From the NCBI GenBank assembly GCA_011033025.1, contig WFMF01000394.1:62001-126000 (forward strand): 64,000 nucleotides of DNA, in the 5' to 3' direction. The notes under the pieces are model-generated. The model was given only the letters and a program-made list of their open reading frames with translations, ran no database searches and was not told the origin of the DNA. The translations under genes and the position numbers were made by a program. Positions 13,270-26,229 of the stretch are shown here, piece after piece (the stretch's first letter is position 1; every line of letters starts with the position of its first letter). Source of the stretch: Beroe forskalii. Its lineage: Eukaryota > Ctenophora > Nuda > Beroida > Beroidae.

Positions 13270-14684
13270 AAGTATCTGCCAACAACAGCATTTTCATCTA
13301 CATACTGCAATGCAGAAGCGCCGAAATATAATCAGCAATCATCCATGTCTCAGTGATTTTTGTACACTCTAAATTCTTCTCATCGCCCATGCATTATGCT
13401 CCGGGTGTTTTCCTATCTGCCAAAATACGGGTGTTGCTGCCTTACTTAAAGTATCCAATAGTATCCAAGGAACCAGCCCTAACTACTTAATTAGTAACGA
13501 TAAATATGAATATATTTTCTTCTATAAACCGGTATTTTGCAAGCAAATACAGTTAGCTGTAGTTCGATTACTTTCAACAAGTCTAGGTTTCGAATATTCG
13601 GTCTAAACGCGTAGCGTTGCACACCTCGGTCACACCACCCTCTCATGCTCAGACAATTCATGCTGGTGAGCGGTGGAACGCCTAGCTCTTTTATTTCTCA
13701 GGAGCACTTTATGTAGATGTCAAGTCTTCTGGAATTTGAGATCACCATTATTTGGTACGTTCTTGATCCTGATTTAACGTACGTGCATGGTGCCGCGCGA
13801 CTCCGAATTTGAATTCGTTCTCAGAACAGTGCACTTCCTGAATATTACTTCCCGGTACTCGAATGACTGCGCCAGTAACCCGTTAGTAACTTTTCCTTTT
13901 AACCAGTAACCACCGAATAAAGAAATTATATTCAGAACCACTGTGTTTAACCGTCCAAGCTTCCTGAGTCACTGTTGGAATCTCTCGCTTCCTTACTTCA
14001 TGAAACCAGCCCTGCTGCTGCGTGAGAACTAAACCATTTCCTAGCTTCCATGTTTTCTTTGATTTGGTACTCCTGCGGCTTCTTTCTTTACGTTAATTTA
14101 CTTGGATTTTGTTCATTTTGAGATTTTTGGTTTCATCAATATTAACATCAAGCTCATGAACCACAGCTTTACCATTTTTCTGTTCATTCATCATTGGGAT
14201 TAATTGGGTGACGTATCCGTTTTTAGCCACCATTTGGATATTATCATGAACTTATACCTCCGAGTTCGAGTTATTTTTTCTTCCAGTATTAATGTGATTG
14301 CGATAGCCACTATGATTTCTGTATTGCTGTCAAACTTGACACTCCATTCTACGATAATAGCTGGATATTTATTGGAAAATATGATTGAGCAAATTCAACG
14401 TGAGGTGGCATTCTCTGAATTTGAGACATAATTCTCAAAATATTTCCATTGTTTCTCACTAAAATGCTTGGCGTTTGGCGCAATCATATCTTTTGTCTAG
14501 AATATATAGTACATATTTTGTTTAGATTCACTGCAACACGATATCATTGAAAGAGTCTATTGAAATTATTGTCCATTGTTCTCTTTTCTCATTTGACCAC
14601 CACTATGATATTATGATATTACACTGCAAGCAGCAGTGGCTTCATATTTGGCAGCTACCATTTTGCGGGTATTCTTCCTGCTTA

Positions 14685-15278
14685 CCTTAGTGGTAGAAAT
14701 TAAGAAGTGTACTATTTAAGGCAGTAAGCGATTTTACTAAATAGTACAGATTTTTAAATTTAAAAATTAATTTCACTCACTCTTAATTTTACAATACAAA
14801 AATTTTAGAAAATTTTGTTAAAGTAAAGATTTATAAATTTATACCTATCTTTTCTTTCACTACAATATTAAGCATTCTATTTTCTCTCTCCAGGTAACAG
14901 AATTTTTCAGCGAAAGCATCAGTGCAGACAAAATCAACGATATGATAAACAATTATCACTCGATAAAAATCATAGGCATTTTTCTTCAGCTTCTTCTGTC
15001 TTCATTGACCTGTTTGCTAATCTGTTTCTCTAGAACGCATAGTTTTACTTTTTGTCTATTTCATAGATTCCAAATAATCAAAATAGATTGAATTCAATGA
15101 AAAAAACTGCCCTTCTTGTTTTCATATCGGTATTTTTGGCTGAAAATTGTGAAACGACGTGAAATTTAGTCCAGATTTGCCTGATTTTTTGGAGAAATTT
15201 TACTGCCTTAATTAGTGCCTTAATCCCTTAATTGAAAACGTCCTTAATAAATACACTTCTTAATTTCTACCACTAAGG
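14685..15278. mobile_element. Non-autonomous DNA element with CCTTAGTGGTAG ends and TA target duplication
   Basis: The left end CCTTAGTGGTAGAAATTAAG and right end CTTAATTTCTACCACTAAGG are perfect reverse complements, extending at least ten bases further, and are flanked by TA. It is 594 bp with no transposase frame. The first bases (CCTTAGT, then a TAGAAAT-like word) resemble the element at 6752-7266, so both were probably mobilised by the same unknown enzyme. Confidence 0.88.
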
Positions 15279-15283
15279 TATAT

Positions 15284-16470
15284 TAGAATTAAAGTTTGGC
15301 TCATATACTCTGAATTTCACCCTCTGGTCGACCGCCAAATGCCCGCTACAGCTACTCTCCACATCATTGGCAGTTCCTGCTGTTGTCTGTTGCTGTTGTC
15401 TGCTTGGTAGAAAATAATCATCCGATTAGAAGAGCTCAGGGCAAACGGCTCGTCACTCGATCAGGTATTATGTTATGAAAAGAGCCTAATGAAGTGGTTT
15501 TCATTTTCAAATGAAACCGCATATTTCTACTTTCTGGGCGTTTCTTTTTTGTTTCGCTGAGCAGCTATTGCTAATCTTACTCTGCAACGGATTTTTTCAT
15601 CAATTTATTAGAAGCTGAAAAGTGATTTATTGAAATTTGAAAATACTTCGGTTTCTTCATGTTTTGCTCCTACAAAATTTCCGTTATTTCGTCGATCAAA
15701 CTGTTTACGATAATGGAAGAATCCCGCAGAATATTCATTACATTCCAATTACCATGACTACCACACCAATTTCTCAGGTGTGGTTACTAAAATCTCTCGT
15801 CTCGTAAAGCAAGATCAAATGTTTATAATCAAATCAAGGTAGCTGCCACCCAAATTATTCGATTTCAAAATTAATAGTCATTGTTCAAAGAATACTTGCA
15901 TTACGTGCGATTATTCTGTGCTTCGGTTAGGCTGTAATAAAGCCAAACGCCTCTTCTAAACTCGTGAATAAGTCAGCGGCTTAGGTACAGCTTCCAATTC
16001 CATTGTTAAGCTTCCATTGTTTATCTGTCACAATGTACAAAGGTATTCTGGAACCTTCGTTAAGGCTAAACAATGGTTTTAGGTCCATTCACCCTGAAAT
16101 GTTCTGCTAGCCCTATTTGAAACTTGGAATCATGATTATGTTATGATAAACATGATTAAGTACCCTAATTATTAATAAGGGTACTTCTGGTGATGCCATC
16201 TACACCAGTTCCGAAACTTCCACTCGTGTCTTTTGTCAAATCGCCGAATTGATTTTATTTCATTTATTCATTTCAAGTGATTAGATCATTCTGATCGCCT
16301 AAATATCTGACGTTACAATTATTTTGATTAAGATTTTGTTTTTAGTTGAGTCTCGAGACACCTGTTAGATACAGTGATTTTTGTCTCCCTAAATTTCGCA
16401 AGTATGCTATCATCCATGTCTAGTCGTATAGTGTATTCATATATCTGATCCTGCACTAACTGAGTAGGTG
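15284..16470. other. Stretch upstream of the 16475 gene, little recognised
   Basis: It contains a short palindrome GTACCCTAATTA/TTAATAAGGGTAC near 16161-16187. No exon was recognised. Promoter elements for the gene starting at 16475 may lie here, but no clear TATA box is seen. Confidence 0.35.
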
Positions 16471-16474
16471 CACC

Positions 16475-18184
16475 ATGGAAGCGAGTGAAGAGGACAAGGA
16501 TTCGGTGTCGGAGATCATGCCTATCGGAAGAAGAATACCTCCCCTCAACCGACAAGCAAGGTTACTTAAAATTACATTATTGCATGCCCCCTCCCCTTCT
16601 TCTTTTTTTTGCTTTTTTACTACAATTGGTATGATAAATCATTGTGGCAACAACTCTGTACTGTGGTTTTTAGATTAAAATACCATCTTATTTCTACTTT
16701 TCAATTGTCATTTTACGATATTGGCACATTATTATGATATTTAATCTGCCATCTGTTCTGATTTGATGATTTGTTATGTTTCTGCCCTGTTTGAAAGATA
16801 ATCTAGATCATGCGTCATGCGATATATCATTTGAAGCTTCTGCTGTGTTCTCCCAAAACTTAAGAGCCCATACCAGCTGTTTTTGTGTTGTTGAAACTTT
16901 CGAACTGCAAAGTTTGATGGTTGCCAAACCATGAATTTATTTAATTAAAATAGATTTGTTTAAACTTGCCAGCAAGGAATTAACAACAACTGGAGTGGTT
17001 TTTAAAAATATACGATTTCAAAACCCCCCTTTTTTTTTCCTTTTAAAAAAAATCCCCCCTTTTTTAAATTTCCTTTTTTTTTTTTTTTTAAAAAAAAAGG
17101 GGGGGAAAAAAAATTTTAAAATTTTTTTTTGTTTTTTTTTAAAATTTTTGGGGGGCCCCCTTTTTAAATTTTTTTTTAAAAAAAAAGGGGAAATTTTTTT
17201 TGGAAAAAAAAAAATTTTTTTATTAAAAGGGGTTTTTGGGAAACCCCGAAACCCCCCCTTTTTTTTAAATTTTCCCTTGTTTTTTTATTTTTTTTAAATT
17301 TAAACCCCCCCTTTTTTTTAAAATTTTTTATTTTTTTTTGGGGGGGCCCAAAATTTAAAAAATTTTAAAATTTAAACCCTTTTAAAAAATTTCCCCCCCA
17401 AATTAAACCTTTTCTTTTTTTAAAAATATGGTTAATTTTTGTACAACATGGTTTCTTTAATAGTATAGTAGTTGAGTATTTTTAAGGAGTTTCCTCCTGA
17501 ACTCAGCAATTCTCAATAATTCACTCATTATTTTACTTCCTGATCGTCAATTTTTTCGTTGATTCCTGTTTAATTCTTGTCTAATTCTTGTTTGATTCCT
17601 GTTTGATTCCTCATAATTCTTGTTTAATTCCTATTTAATTCCCGTTTGATCAATTTAGCTCCTTTTGATTCCTGTTAAATCAAATTTCTGTTTAATTCCT
17701 TTTTAATTCCTGTTTAATTCCTATTTTATTCCCCTTTGATTCCTTTTTAATTCAAGTTTAGTTCCTCTTGATTTTTCCTATTTAATGTAATTCAGTTTAA
17801 TTTCTATTTCCAATTCCTGTTTAATTTCAGTTTTTTATTTCCTGTATAACTCTTTGAATGTTTGATCAATAAATTCCTCTTAAATTCTTGTTTAATTCCA
17901 GTTTAATTCCTGCTTAATTCCAGTTAAATTCCTGTTTAATTCCTGTATAACTCCTGTTCAATTCCTGCTTGATCCCAGTTTTATTTTAGTTTGATTCCTT
18001 TTGATTCCTGTTTGATTCCAGTTTAATCCCAGTTGAATTCCAGTTTAATCCCTGTTTATTCCTACTTAATTCCTGTTTAATTTCTGATTTGAGTGCGATG
18101 GAGATGGGAGCACACCAGTCACCGCCCATGGGCCGCAACAAACGAAGCATGTCCCTCTTCGAGATGTCCGACCAGAAACCCAGA
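16475..18184 (+). CDS. First two coding exons of an unrecognised protein
   Basis: Exon 1 (16475-16560) starts at an ATG in good context (CACCATGG) and encodes 28 residues plus two bases, rich in acidic residues and then basic (MEASEEDKDS ... GRRIPPLNRQ). It ends AAG|GTTACT. Exon 2 (18094-18184) begins with one base after TTTGAG, so the phase fits, and reads AMEMGAHQSPP ... RNKRSMSLFEMSDQKPR before a strong donor GTGAGT. RNKRSMSL resembles a basophilic-kinase phosphorylation site. No family is recognised and no later exons were found before 20 kb, so the model is partial. The intron contains a homopolymer-smeared patch and a T-rich repeat. Codon use and phase agreement support a real gene, and the exact donor of exon 1 is the weakest point. 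Confidence 0.5.
17020..17415. other. Homopolymer-smeared, unreliable sequence
   Basis: Almost every base is in a run of A, T, G or C of four or more. This looks like low-quality read tails rather than biology, and the 113-residue frame across it (rich in F, K, P, L) is an artefact. It sits in the intron of the 16475 gene. Confidence 0.8.
17535..18080 (+). repeat. Degenerate TTTAATTCCTG repeat inside an intron
   Basis: About forty imperfect copies of a 12-13 base word, TTTAATTCCTG or TTTGATTCCTG. The array ends just before the acceptor of the second exon at 18094. Being pyrimidine-rich, it also supplies the polypyrimidine tract of that acceptor. Confidence 0.8.
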
Positions 18185-19169
18185 GTGAGTACTTCCACTA
18201 TACAGATATTTCCTTGCGTTTGGTTAGTTAATAAATCAGATAAAGAACTGTTGCAGTACTATAGAAAAGATGCTGTCTCGATAAAGTTTATGTTTCTTTG
18301 AATTTTATACATTTACTGAGGTATATTTCTCTATGTACTTTATCGGTGTAAAACGAACACACATAAAATACGAATTCATATATTGATAAAGTAAAAGTTA
18401 ATGATTCAAGAGATTAAAATATAAAACAAGAAATTGACTGAAACTCCTACTTGTATGGTGAATGATCTTGGCGTCTCCGACTTTTATCGGACCTACAGTA
18501 ATCCATGCGACTATGATGACTGCTGAGTGCTCATGAGCTTGAGACTAAACACTGATCATGCCATGCACCTAACCCTAACATATTGTAATAGTAGTAATTC
18601 GAGTAGTATAACTCCTGCAGTAAACTTGGTAAAAATACCTCTAGCTCTAAGTAGCTAGTTACTAGCAGCGTAACTATACTTGAGGTGTTGATGACATGTT
18701 GACATGCGCACTATTATATTTGCCAGTTTCCTTGCAACTTTCCTCCAGCTAACGAGCTTCTCTTCCGCTTAACTTTCTACACTTCGTTCGTTTAGCTAAG
18801 GCAAAAATATTTTGGAAACGGACAAGTTCGCAAATCCATCGAGCGTTGTCATAATCCGAAGCTTTGTTCGTTTTTCCCATTGAATTTTAGGAAGGGTTAT
18901 TGCGTTTATTTTATGTCGGCTGTAACTATTTAAACGTTTTTTCCCATCGAAATTTTATTCAATGTTTGCTGTAAAGTTAAACATTCCAGAGTTGCTCGTC
19001 TTGTTTATCGCCCGTCAATATGTTGGAAAATGGAACATTTTAATTTACGTATTGCTGATGCATAATTGATAATGATGTGTCGTTATAAAATGCTCCGATC
19101 ATTTCTGTGATACTCTCTCGACTTGTTGATTTCAGTTGTAGTCCACTGTCCAGGCAAATCCAGATTTTT

Positions 19170-19335
19170 TCATGGACAAATTCTGCACGAAGCGATTTCG
19201 ATTGTTATCTATGGTTTATGGCACGAAAAATCGATCTATCAACTTTCCAGAACTTTCCAGCGTGGGAATATCGATTTTAAGTTAAGCAGCAGCCGGGTGA
19301 CATATGAAAATTCGCATTTTCGGTCCAATAGGTCG
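19170..19335 (+). repeat. Dispersed repeat also present at 50800-50960
   Basis: Words such as AGCGATTT, GGCA(C/T)GAAAAA, ATC(T)AACTTTCCAG, ATATCGATTTT and CAGCAGCC occur in the same order and spacing here and in an intron of the SOUL gene. The two copies are clearly related but diverged. The family is unidentified and carries no open frame. Confidence 0.6.
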
Positions 19336-19552
19336 TTTTGGGCGCCATCGAATCGCAATGGCCATGTTCATAAGTTTATATACGACTTATTAATAGTCAT
19401 ATACCCTAAAATGCTCACAAACCAAGTTATAGGCGGAAAACTGATTTTTAGGCTCTTATGCGAGCCATCGCTGGGGCGATTTTGTGAGCCCTCAATAACC
19501 ATCGCTGGGGTGATTTTTTGTAACTTGTTCCCGACTTACAGAACTCGACAAA

Positions 19553-19860
19553 TACACTAGTTTATGCAGAATAAGCAAATTATCGGGGGTAAAACATAGT
19601 TTGAGGTCGTACCTCCATTCGTTTTCGAGTCATCGTCGAAAAAAAATTAGCCCTACACGTATGGCTAAAATTTCCCCTTTTTCGTATACAAGAACTGAAT
19701 GTCTTGAAGTACTCAACGGATACACTAGGCTATAGTCTATACAGAATGAGTGCATAATGTGGTAGAACGTGGTTTTGAGTTCGTATCTCTTTCCGCTTTC
19801 GAGTTATCGTCGAAAAAACCCTTTTTTGACCTCTGTATGTGGTCAGAATTACCCCTCTCT
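19553..19860 (+). repeat. Two diverged copies of a tandem unit
   Basis: Each copy has ACACTAG, GCAGAAT or ACAGAATGAG, a GTTT(T)GAG(G/T)TCGTA(C)CT word and TTTCGAGTCATCGTCGAAAA in the same order. Spacing is about 170-180 bases. No function is evident. Confidence 0.5.
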
Positions 19861-20324
19861 CGCAAATCAGAATGAAGTACATATGTAGAATTCAAAACAA
19901 GTGCATCAGGGTGATATTTGGTGATCTTGAAGCATTCAAGAATAAGTTTCAAACTTGTGCTCTTGTAAGAGCTATAGATTCTCAATGCCTATAGGGCCTC
20001 AATTTTATGAAAAAGAGCTCCCAAGTCCAGACGCATTGCAACACCCATCTGATTTGATGAGTTGAAATATAACCTATTTGCAATTTTAATTGTTGTTGCC
20101 ACTGGGTCCGGTAACACTGTCAGAGTACGTCAAGATAATTCTACAAAGTTAAAACACATGTTAGAATAATTACTCAAATAATGGTATCCTATATTGCATT
20201 TTCATTTTGCTTCAAAATTCCCACTTTTGACTCAATATAATCGATATCAAATACTAAATACATAATTCCAAATTACACATACCAAGGCCACAGAGAGGGC
20301 CGGAGAAACAGGGAAGCGTCCCCA

Positions 20325-20725
20325 CTCCCCCATGGCACCGAACAAGGAAGCGTCCCCCATGGCACCGAGCCAGGAAGCGTTCCCATGGCACCGAGCCAGG
20401 AAGCGTTCCCATGGCACCGAGCCAGGAAGCGTCCCCATGGTACCGAGCCAGGAAGCGTTCCCATGGCACCGAGCCAGGAAGCGTTCCCATGGCACCGAGC
20501 CAGGAAGCGTCCCCATGGTACCGAACCTGGAAGCGTTCCCATGGTACCGAGCCAGGAAGCGTTCCCATGGCACCAAGCCAGGAAGCGTCCTCATGGCACC
20601 GAACCAGGAAGAGTTCCCATGGCACCGAGTCAGAAAACGTTCCAATGGCACCGAACCAGGAAGCGTTCCCATGGCACCGAACCAGGAAGCGTTCCCATGG
20701 CACCGAACCAGGAAGTGTCCCTTTT
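20325..20725 (+). repeat. 26-bp minisatellite (GCGTTCCCATGGCACCGAGC)
   Basis: About fifteen head-to-tail copies of a 26-base unit containing CCCATGGCACCGA(G/A)CCAGGA. Because 26 is not a multiple of three, all frames on both strands stay open (HGTEPGSVPM or ARCHGNASW repeats), which explains the six overlapping long frames. It is not a protein gene. Confidence 0.93.
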
Positions 20726-21079
20726 GCCATTCAGCTTTGCTGCTCTGCGCAGGATATGTGAAATTTGAAATTTCACCTTATTGAAATAGGCACCTTGAAA
20801 TAGCAACGCATGCTCAAGTTATAAAGAAGTTATGTGTTCATTATGAATATATCTATCTTTCGATCTATTTATATTTATAATTGGTAAATTTCGATAATGT
20901 TTCAAAACTATGAGGTTTCAATGAGTTCATGATTATGTTATTTGAAAAAATAGCTTCGATCTCAATTCCTTGGTTTGCAGAGGGTAGGGGGTCCTTTTTC
21001 CTTACAGGGGGTGCCCTTTTCAAAAATTTTTGGCCTTGCTCGATTAGATCTCGGCTGATCAAGGGGTATCAGTTTTAAG

Positions 21080-22450
21080 GTGGGCAATGTTCTTCCCCTT
21101 GACGTGTTTCCGGTCACCTTTTAAGGGAATTTTTTGGTTTTTGATTTTCCCGGAAAATTTCAAGAAAATAATTTCAAAAAAAACCTTTGTAAACAAAAAA
21201 GGACCCAAATTTTGTTTTTCCCAAAAATTCCCCTTTTTGGGAAAAAACCTTAAAAATCCAAAATTCCAAATTAATTAAGGGCGGGAGGGGGAAAAAAACC
21301 TTTTAATTTTGGGCCCACTGCCGGAACCCTTTTGGGCCAGAGCTAAGGAAATTCTTCAAACCCAAATTTCCCATGGCCCCATTCACTCTAAATGGTACCC
21401 ATTAAAGGGCCCCCCATTTTAACCCCCAAATTCCTTTTGGCCCAGCTTAAACGTTCTACGGCAAAAAAACCTGAAGGCCCAGGGACCGGGCTTGGAAGCG
21501 TTCCCCCCATGGCCCCAAAACCGGGAAGGGTTTTCCCCATGGCACTAAACCCGGGAAGACCCAGGGGCCCCAGCCTGAAGCGTTCCGGGCACTGAGCCAG
21601 GGGTTCCTCCATGGCCCCGGCCGGAAGCGTTCCCTGGCCCGGAACCGGGAAGGCCCTTTTTGGCCATTTGGGGCCCTGCCGGGCCCCCAGGTTTGGGGGT
21701 TTTTACTTAAATTAGGACCGGAAAAAGGCCCCCAGGGCCCGGTTTAAAGATTTTATGGCACGGAAAACTTCCAATCAAATTTTAAAACCCTTTTCGGGCA
21801 AAAAAACCCAAAAGGTTTTCCAATGGCATGAAAAGGGAAAAATCCCCTTTCTATTTAATTTCCGGGTTTGCGGGAAGGGTTTTCCTTGGGGGCCCTTGGG
21901 GGCCTCCCCTTAAAAAGGTTTGGGTTCTTAGGTTTCCCTTTTTCAAAATTTTTTAATTTAAAATTTCGATTTTTTAAAACCCGGGGCTTCACGATTAAAG
22001 GGTTTTGTTTTTTAAAAAATGTTTTCCTTTTTTTGGTGGGGTTTTTTCGGGGGCCCTGATTTCCTATGCCCGGGGTCCGGGTCCCCCTTTTTAAAAGTTT
22101 TTGGCCTTTGGCCCGAATTGAAATTTTATGGCGTTCCGAAAACCATAAATTTTTGTTAAAAGCCCTTTCGGGGCAAGCTTTTTTTTGAATAAGGCCCTTT
22201 TTCTGAAGGGCCCCTAGGTTTGGGCAATTTTTTATTTAAGAACCGTTTCCTTTTGCCTTTATATAAAATTGAAAATGGAATTTCGTAAACGGGCTAAGCA
22301 CATTAAATCCGGTTAAAATGCCTGTTGGGGTTCAGGACAAGAAAGGGAACTTCCCCAAAAAAGATTTGACCCGAAAACTGCATCAACGCAAGACCCTCAA
22401 CACTTAAAACCGAAAGTGAAAAGATTCTTAAAAACCACTTGGCCTCCACC
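21080..22450. other. Homopolymer-smeared sequence, partly a degraded copy of the 26-bp array
   Basis: Runs of identical bases dominate. Between about 21360 and 21670 the words CCATGGCCCC, GGGAAG and GCGTTCC reappear with the spacing of the 26-bp minisatellite. It therefore looks like poorly called reads over that array and its flank. Open frames here should be ignored. Confidence 0.7.
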
Positions 22451-22769
22451 CTTTTTTTGCTTTTTTAATATAGTTTTATTATTTTCCGGGAAATTGCCCG
22501 GGCCCGACAGTTGCTCGTTTTCTTGAAAGACTTCGACACTCAGAACCTGGGTACAAAAATCTGGTACACCATGAAATTTCAGGATACAATACTAATTGCA
22601 TGATAGACGCAGGTACGACAGATGATATTAGAAGACATTTTAGTTTTTAGTAGCATTTCATTTTCAGATCTGATTTTCATGATTCACGAAATGGAAGCTT
22701 ATGTTTATACATTGAGAGCCAAGAAATACATCATACTATATAAGGTTAAATTGGTACATCCTGTCGGAG

Positions 22770-24335
22770 TCGAGTGTCCCTAGTCAGACTACATGACAAA
22801 GCAGGGGACATTCAACTTCCCAGAGATGAAGTGTTCTGTCTGGACGGAAGTGGAGAAGAAGAGATGAAAGGAAGTGCTAGATACTTTTGCCGCATGAAAA
22901 GATCGTTCCTCGAGACTGACATTCCATTCCCCCGAGATTATCTCACGACATTTCAGAGATGAACTTCTTCTCAAAGATGAAATTTCATCTCGAGATGTTT
23001 ATCGATTTTGTACCCAGATACGACGTTTTATCTCCAGATGAAGACAACATGTAAAGGCATGAAGTACTCGTATCCTTAGATGAACTTGATGAAAATTACC
23101 CAAAGATGAATATTTGGATCTTGAGATTGCGCTTCATCCTAGAGACGAACAATGCATCTCTGGGGATGACGTCCTTTTTACAGGTGAGAAACATGATCTC
23201 AGGGTACGAGATTCATGTCGCAGTACGACACTTCGTCTCAATGAAAGACAGTTCGTTCCTACGACGGTTCATCTCAGGTTACACACCAACTCAGGGTACG
23301 AAATGTCGCAGTCTCAGGTGGAACGTGTCTTCATCCAGCACCGTATCTTCGGCATGAGATATCTCTGTCACGATTCTAAGATTCAGACCAGACACTTCAT
23401 ATTCCTGACATTTTCATCTTCCTACACCCTTCATCTGAGGTGTTGTACCGGCGATGAAATGTATTGTCTGGGAGATGAAGGTGCACACTATTGATGAAGT
23501 GTCATCCTCTGATGAAGTGTCACTTTTGAGATGAAACGTCTTCATCTGAGTACGAAACGTTGTACTTAAGATTCATATCAAACAGCATTAATGAGATGAA
23601 ATTGCATTTTTAAGAAGAAGTGTCAGGGTGACACTTCAGTGAGAGATGGAATGTTTGTCTGAGTATGATCTGTCGTGGTCTAAAGATGAACGTCCTAGGC
23701 TGAGATGAATGCGTGAGTCTGAGATGAAGTGGTCGTTCCCGAGAAGAAGTGTCCCTTTGCTTCGGTCCATGAGAGATGAAGTGCTGACAATCTGACTTGA
23801 TTGGGACCTCGAGATGAAGTTTAACCTTATAGATATAATGTATTTCTTACCTCATGATGTTATACCTGACATAGTTCTTTTATCCTGAGATGAAACGTGA
23901 AGTGTCAGTTGAAAGATGAAGTGTCGTACTTTTGAGATGAAGTGTCGTACCCAGAGACGAAACGTCGCAGTCTATCGAAGGGCCTTAGACTGATTGGTGT
24001 CGTAGAAAATTTGAAATGCAGCCCAGATTTGAAGTGAAGTGTCGAATCCTGAAATTTCATGCCGTTCCTTGAGATGCTTGTCTGATCATCTAAAAAGAGC
24101 ATGAATTCGCAGTCTCAGGTGAAGTGAGTATCCAGGACGAAATGTTGACCATGGGATTAAAGTGTCGATTCCTACATTTGGGAAGTGTCGTACCCTGAGA
24201 TCGTTTGAATACCCTGAGAGACTTTACCCGGCGATGAAATGTCGCAAGTTAGACATGAAGGCCGTACACTGAGATGAAGTGTCATCCCCAGAGAAAAAGT
24301 GTCAAACTTTGAGACGAATTTCGCATGTTTGGAGA
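22770..24335 (+). repeat. Highly degenerate GAGATGAAGTGTCGTACC array
   Basis: Dozens of diverged copies of GAGATGAA(G/A)TGTC(G)TACC spread over 1.5 kb with irregular spacing. The motif matches the arms of the fold-back elements at 32.4, 35.6 and 41.5 kb and the array at 2.9 kb. This looks like an old or error-rich expansion of that family. Short frames across it are repeat-derived. Confidence 0.7.
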
Positions 24336-24339
24336 TCAA

Positions 24340-26220
24340 ACGTTGTACTTTAAGAAGCTTCGATAAACAGAACGATGAAATAGTACTTTAGGAAGAAGGG
24401 CCGGAGTTAAAATATAACAAGATGGAATGTCTTGTTGACTGGATCTTTCATGGTCAAAGAGTAACTGCTTTCCTCCTTCCTCTCTATCAGTCACGAGAAC
24501 CTTGTTCTGCCTGATCATTGGTTGAGTGGAGAGTGTCCTCTGCTTTGTCATGTGATCTGACTAGACACTCAGCAGTCACTCCTGGGATTGGGATGTACAA
24601 TTTTAACCTTGTATAGTACTAATGTACTTCCAGCTCTCAATGTATAAACGTAGCTTTTCATTTTCCAAGTAATCGCAATTATCAGCTTGAAAATGACACT
24701 GGCAACTTGTTGATTTAAAATTATGTTATTGCGTCTATCATTAGAGATTGGTTCAGAAAATTTCTGGCGGTGCCTGTGATTTATTCAAATGCCCAGAAAG
24801 AGGAACTTTCATGCCGTTATCTTTGCCATAGACAGCACAGAAGAGTACGAATTCGCAATCAGACAACTCAGGATCAATCCCCGACTATGGGATTCTCGAT
24901 TCCTTATGACTTGTTCCGTCGTTTTGAATCCGCTTTGTCCGACTTTATCAGACCCAGGAGTCTGGCAACGCCAGACATAACCTTCCTAAGTTCATGACTG
25001 ATACTTCCATACTCATGATTAAAAAATAACAAAACAATAAACAGATTTAGTGTTTCAGTATTTCAGATCTGGATCGAACAAGTTTCAAGACTGCCGAACG
25101 ATGAAATAGAATTAGGTAGAGGGCCTACTCGTTAAAATATAAAAAACTAGGTCACTGTTGACTGGATTTCTTCATGGTCAAAGAGATACTGCTTGCTTCC
25201 TCCTCTATCACTCTCTCGGTCATGTGTTGAGGGAGAGTGTCCTCTGCTTGTCATGACTGACTAGACACTCAGCAGTCTACGCACCCTGACTCCTGATTGG
25301 GATGTGTCAATTTAACCCTGTATAGTACTAATGTACTTCCCAGCTCTTCAATGTATAGATGTAAGCTTCCATTTTCAAGTAACGCAATTATCAGCTTGAA
25401 ATGGCAATGCAAAACTTGTTGATTCTAAATTATTTGCTATCTAGCCTATCATAGATTGGTTCAGAAAAATTTTTCAAATGTAATAAAGATAAGTCTTGCC
25501 AAGCCATAGACAGCACAGAATTGACACAGACAACTCAGATTCCCGGGAAAGCATGATTCCGAGGCATTCCGTCGTTTTGAATTTTTCTTTTTCCGACCCA
25601 AAACCAGGGTCTGGCAAGCCGATTATTAAAACCCTCAAGTTCGACTGATACTTTCCAAAACCATGATTAAAAAAACAAAAAAATAAAAAAGATTTTTTGT
25701 GTTTCAATTTCAGATCTGGGTCGGGAAAAGTTTTAAGACTGCCGAACGAGAAATAGAAAGGGGAGAGGGCCCACGTTTAAAAAATAAAAAACTAGGGGCA
25801 CTGTTGACTGGGTTTCTTCATGGTCAAAAGAAATGTTTTTTCCCCCCTATCACCCCTCGGTCATGTGTTGAGGGAGAGTGTTTCCCCTGCTTTTTCATGT
25901 GATGACACCCAAAATCAGCACCCTGACCCCGATTGGGGGGGTAATTTTTAACCCCGTATAGTACAATGTACTTCCCCGCCTTTAATGGTTTTAAGCTTCC
26001 ATTTTCCCAAAAACGCAATTATCAAATTGAAATGGCAATGGGAAAACTTTTAAATTTTTAAAATTTTTTGCCATTTTGCCCATCATAGATTGGCCCGAAA
26101 AATTTCCCTTATTCAAAAAGATAAGTCTTGCCAATGCCATAACAGAAATTTTGGGAATTAACAGAAACTCCCGATCCGGAACGCGCATAGAATTTAAAAA
26201 TTTTTTTGCGGAATTTGAGG
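24340..26220 (+). repeat. Three tandem copies of a 0.6-0.7 kb unit, progressively degraded
   Basis: The order GATGAAATAG / GTTGACTGGAT / TTCATGGTCAAAGA / AGGGAGAGTGTCCTCTGC / GTATAGTACTAATGTACTTCC / TTATCAGCTTGAAA / ATTGGTTCAGAAAA occurs three times, starting near 24340, 25070 and 25690. The third copy shows homopolymer smearing towards the N gap. This may be a true tandem duplication or collapsed, misjoined low-quality reads of one locus. Confidence 0.75.
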
Positions 26221-26229
26221 GGCACAAAG

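Larger units (their letters stand above)
18190..20320. other. Non-genic stretch with dispersed repeats
   Basis: No exon continuing the 16475 gene was found. It holds a dispersed repeat (19170-19335) and two diverged tandem copies of a unit with TTTCGAGTYATCGTCGAAAAAA (19553-19680 and 19722-19860). Confidence 0.4.

Noticed and set aside
13120-13372. Poly-Ser and poly-Pro frames
   Set aside because: Products of a CCT/CTT microsatellite.
16956-17297. A 113-residue frame rich in F, K and P
   Set aside because: The sequence is homopolymer-smeared and unreliable.
20247-20784. Six overlapping frames of 89-158 residues on both strands
   Set aside because: They are translations of a 26-bp minisatellite, which stays open in every frame. 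No splice or start context.
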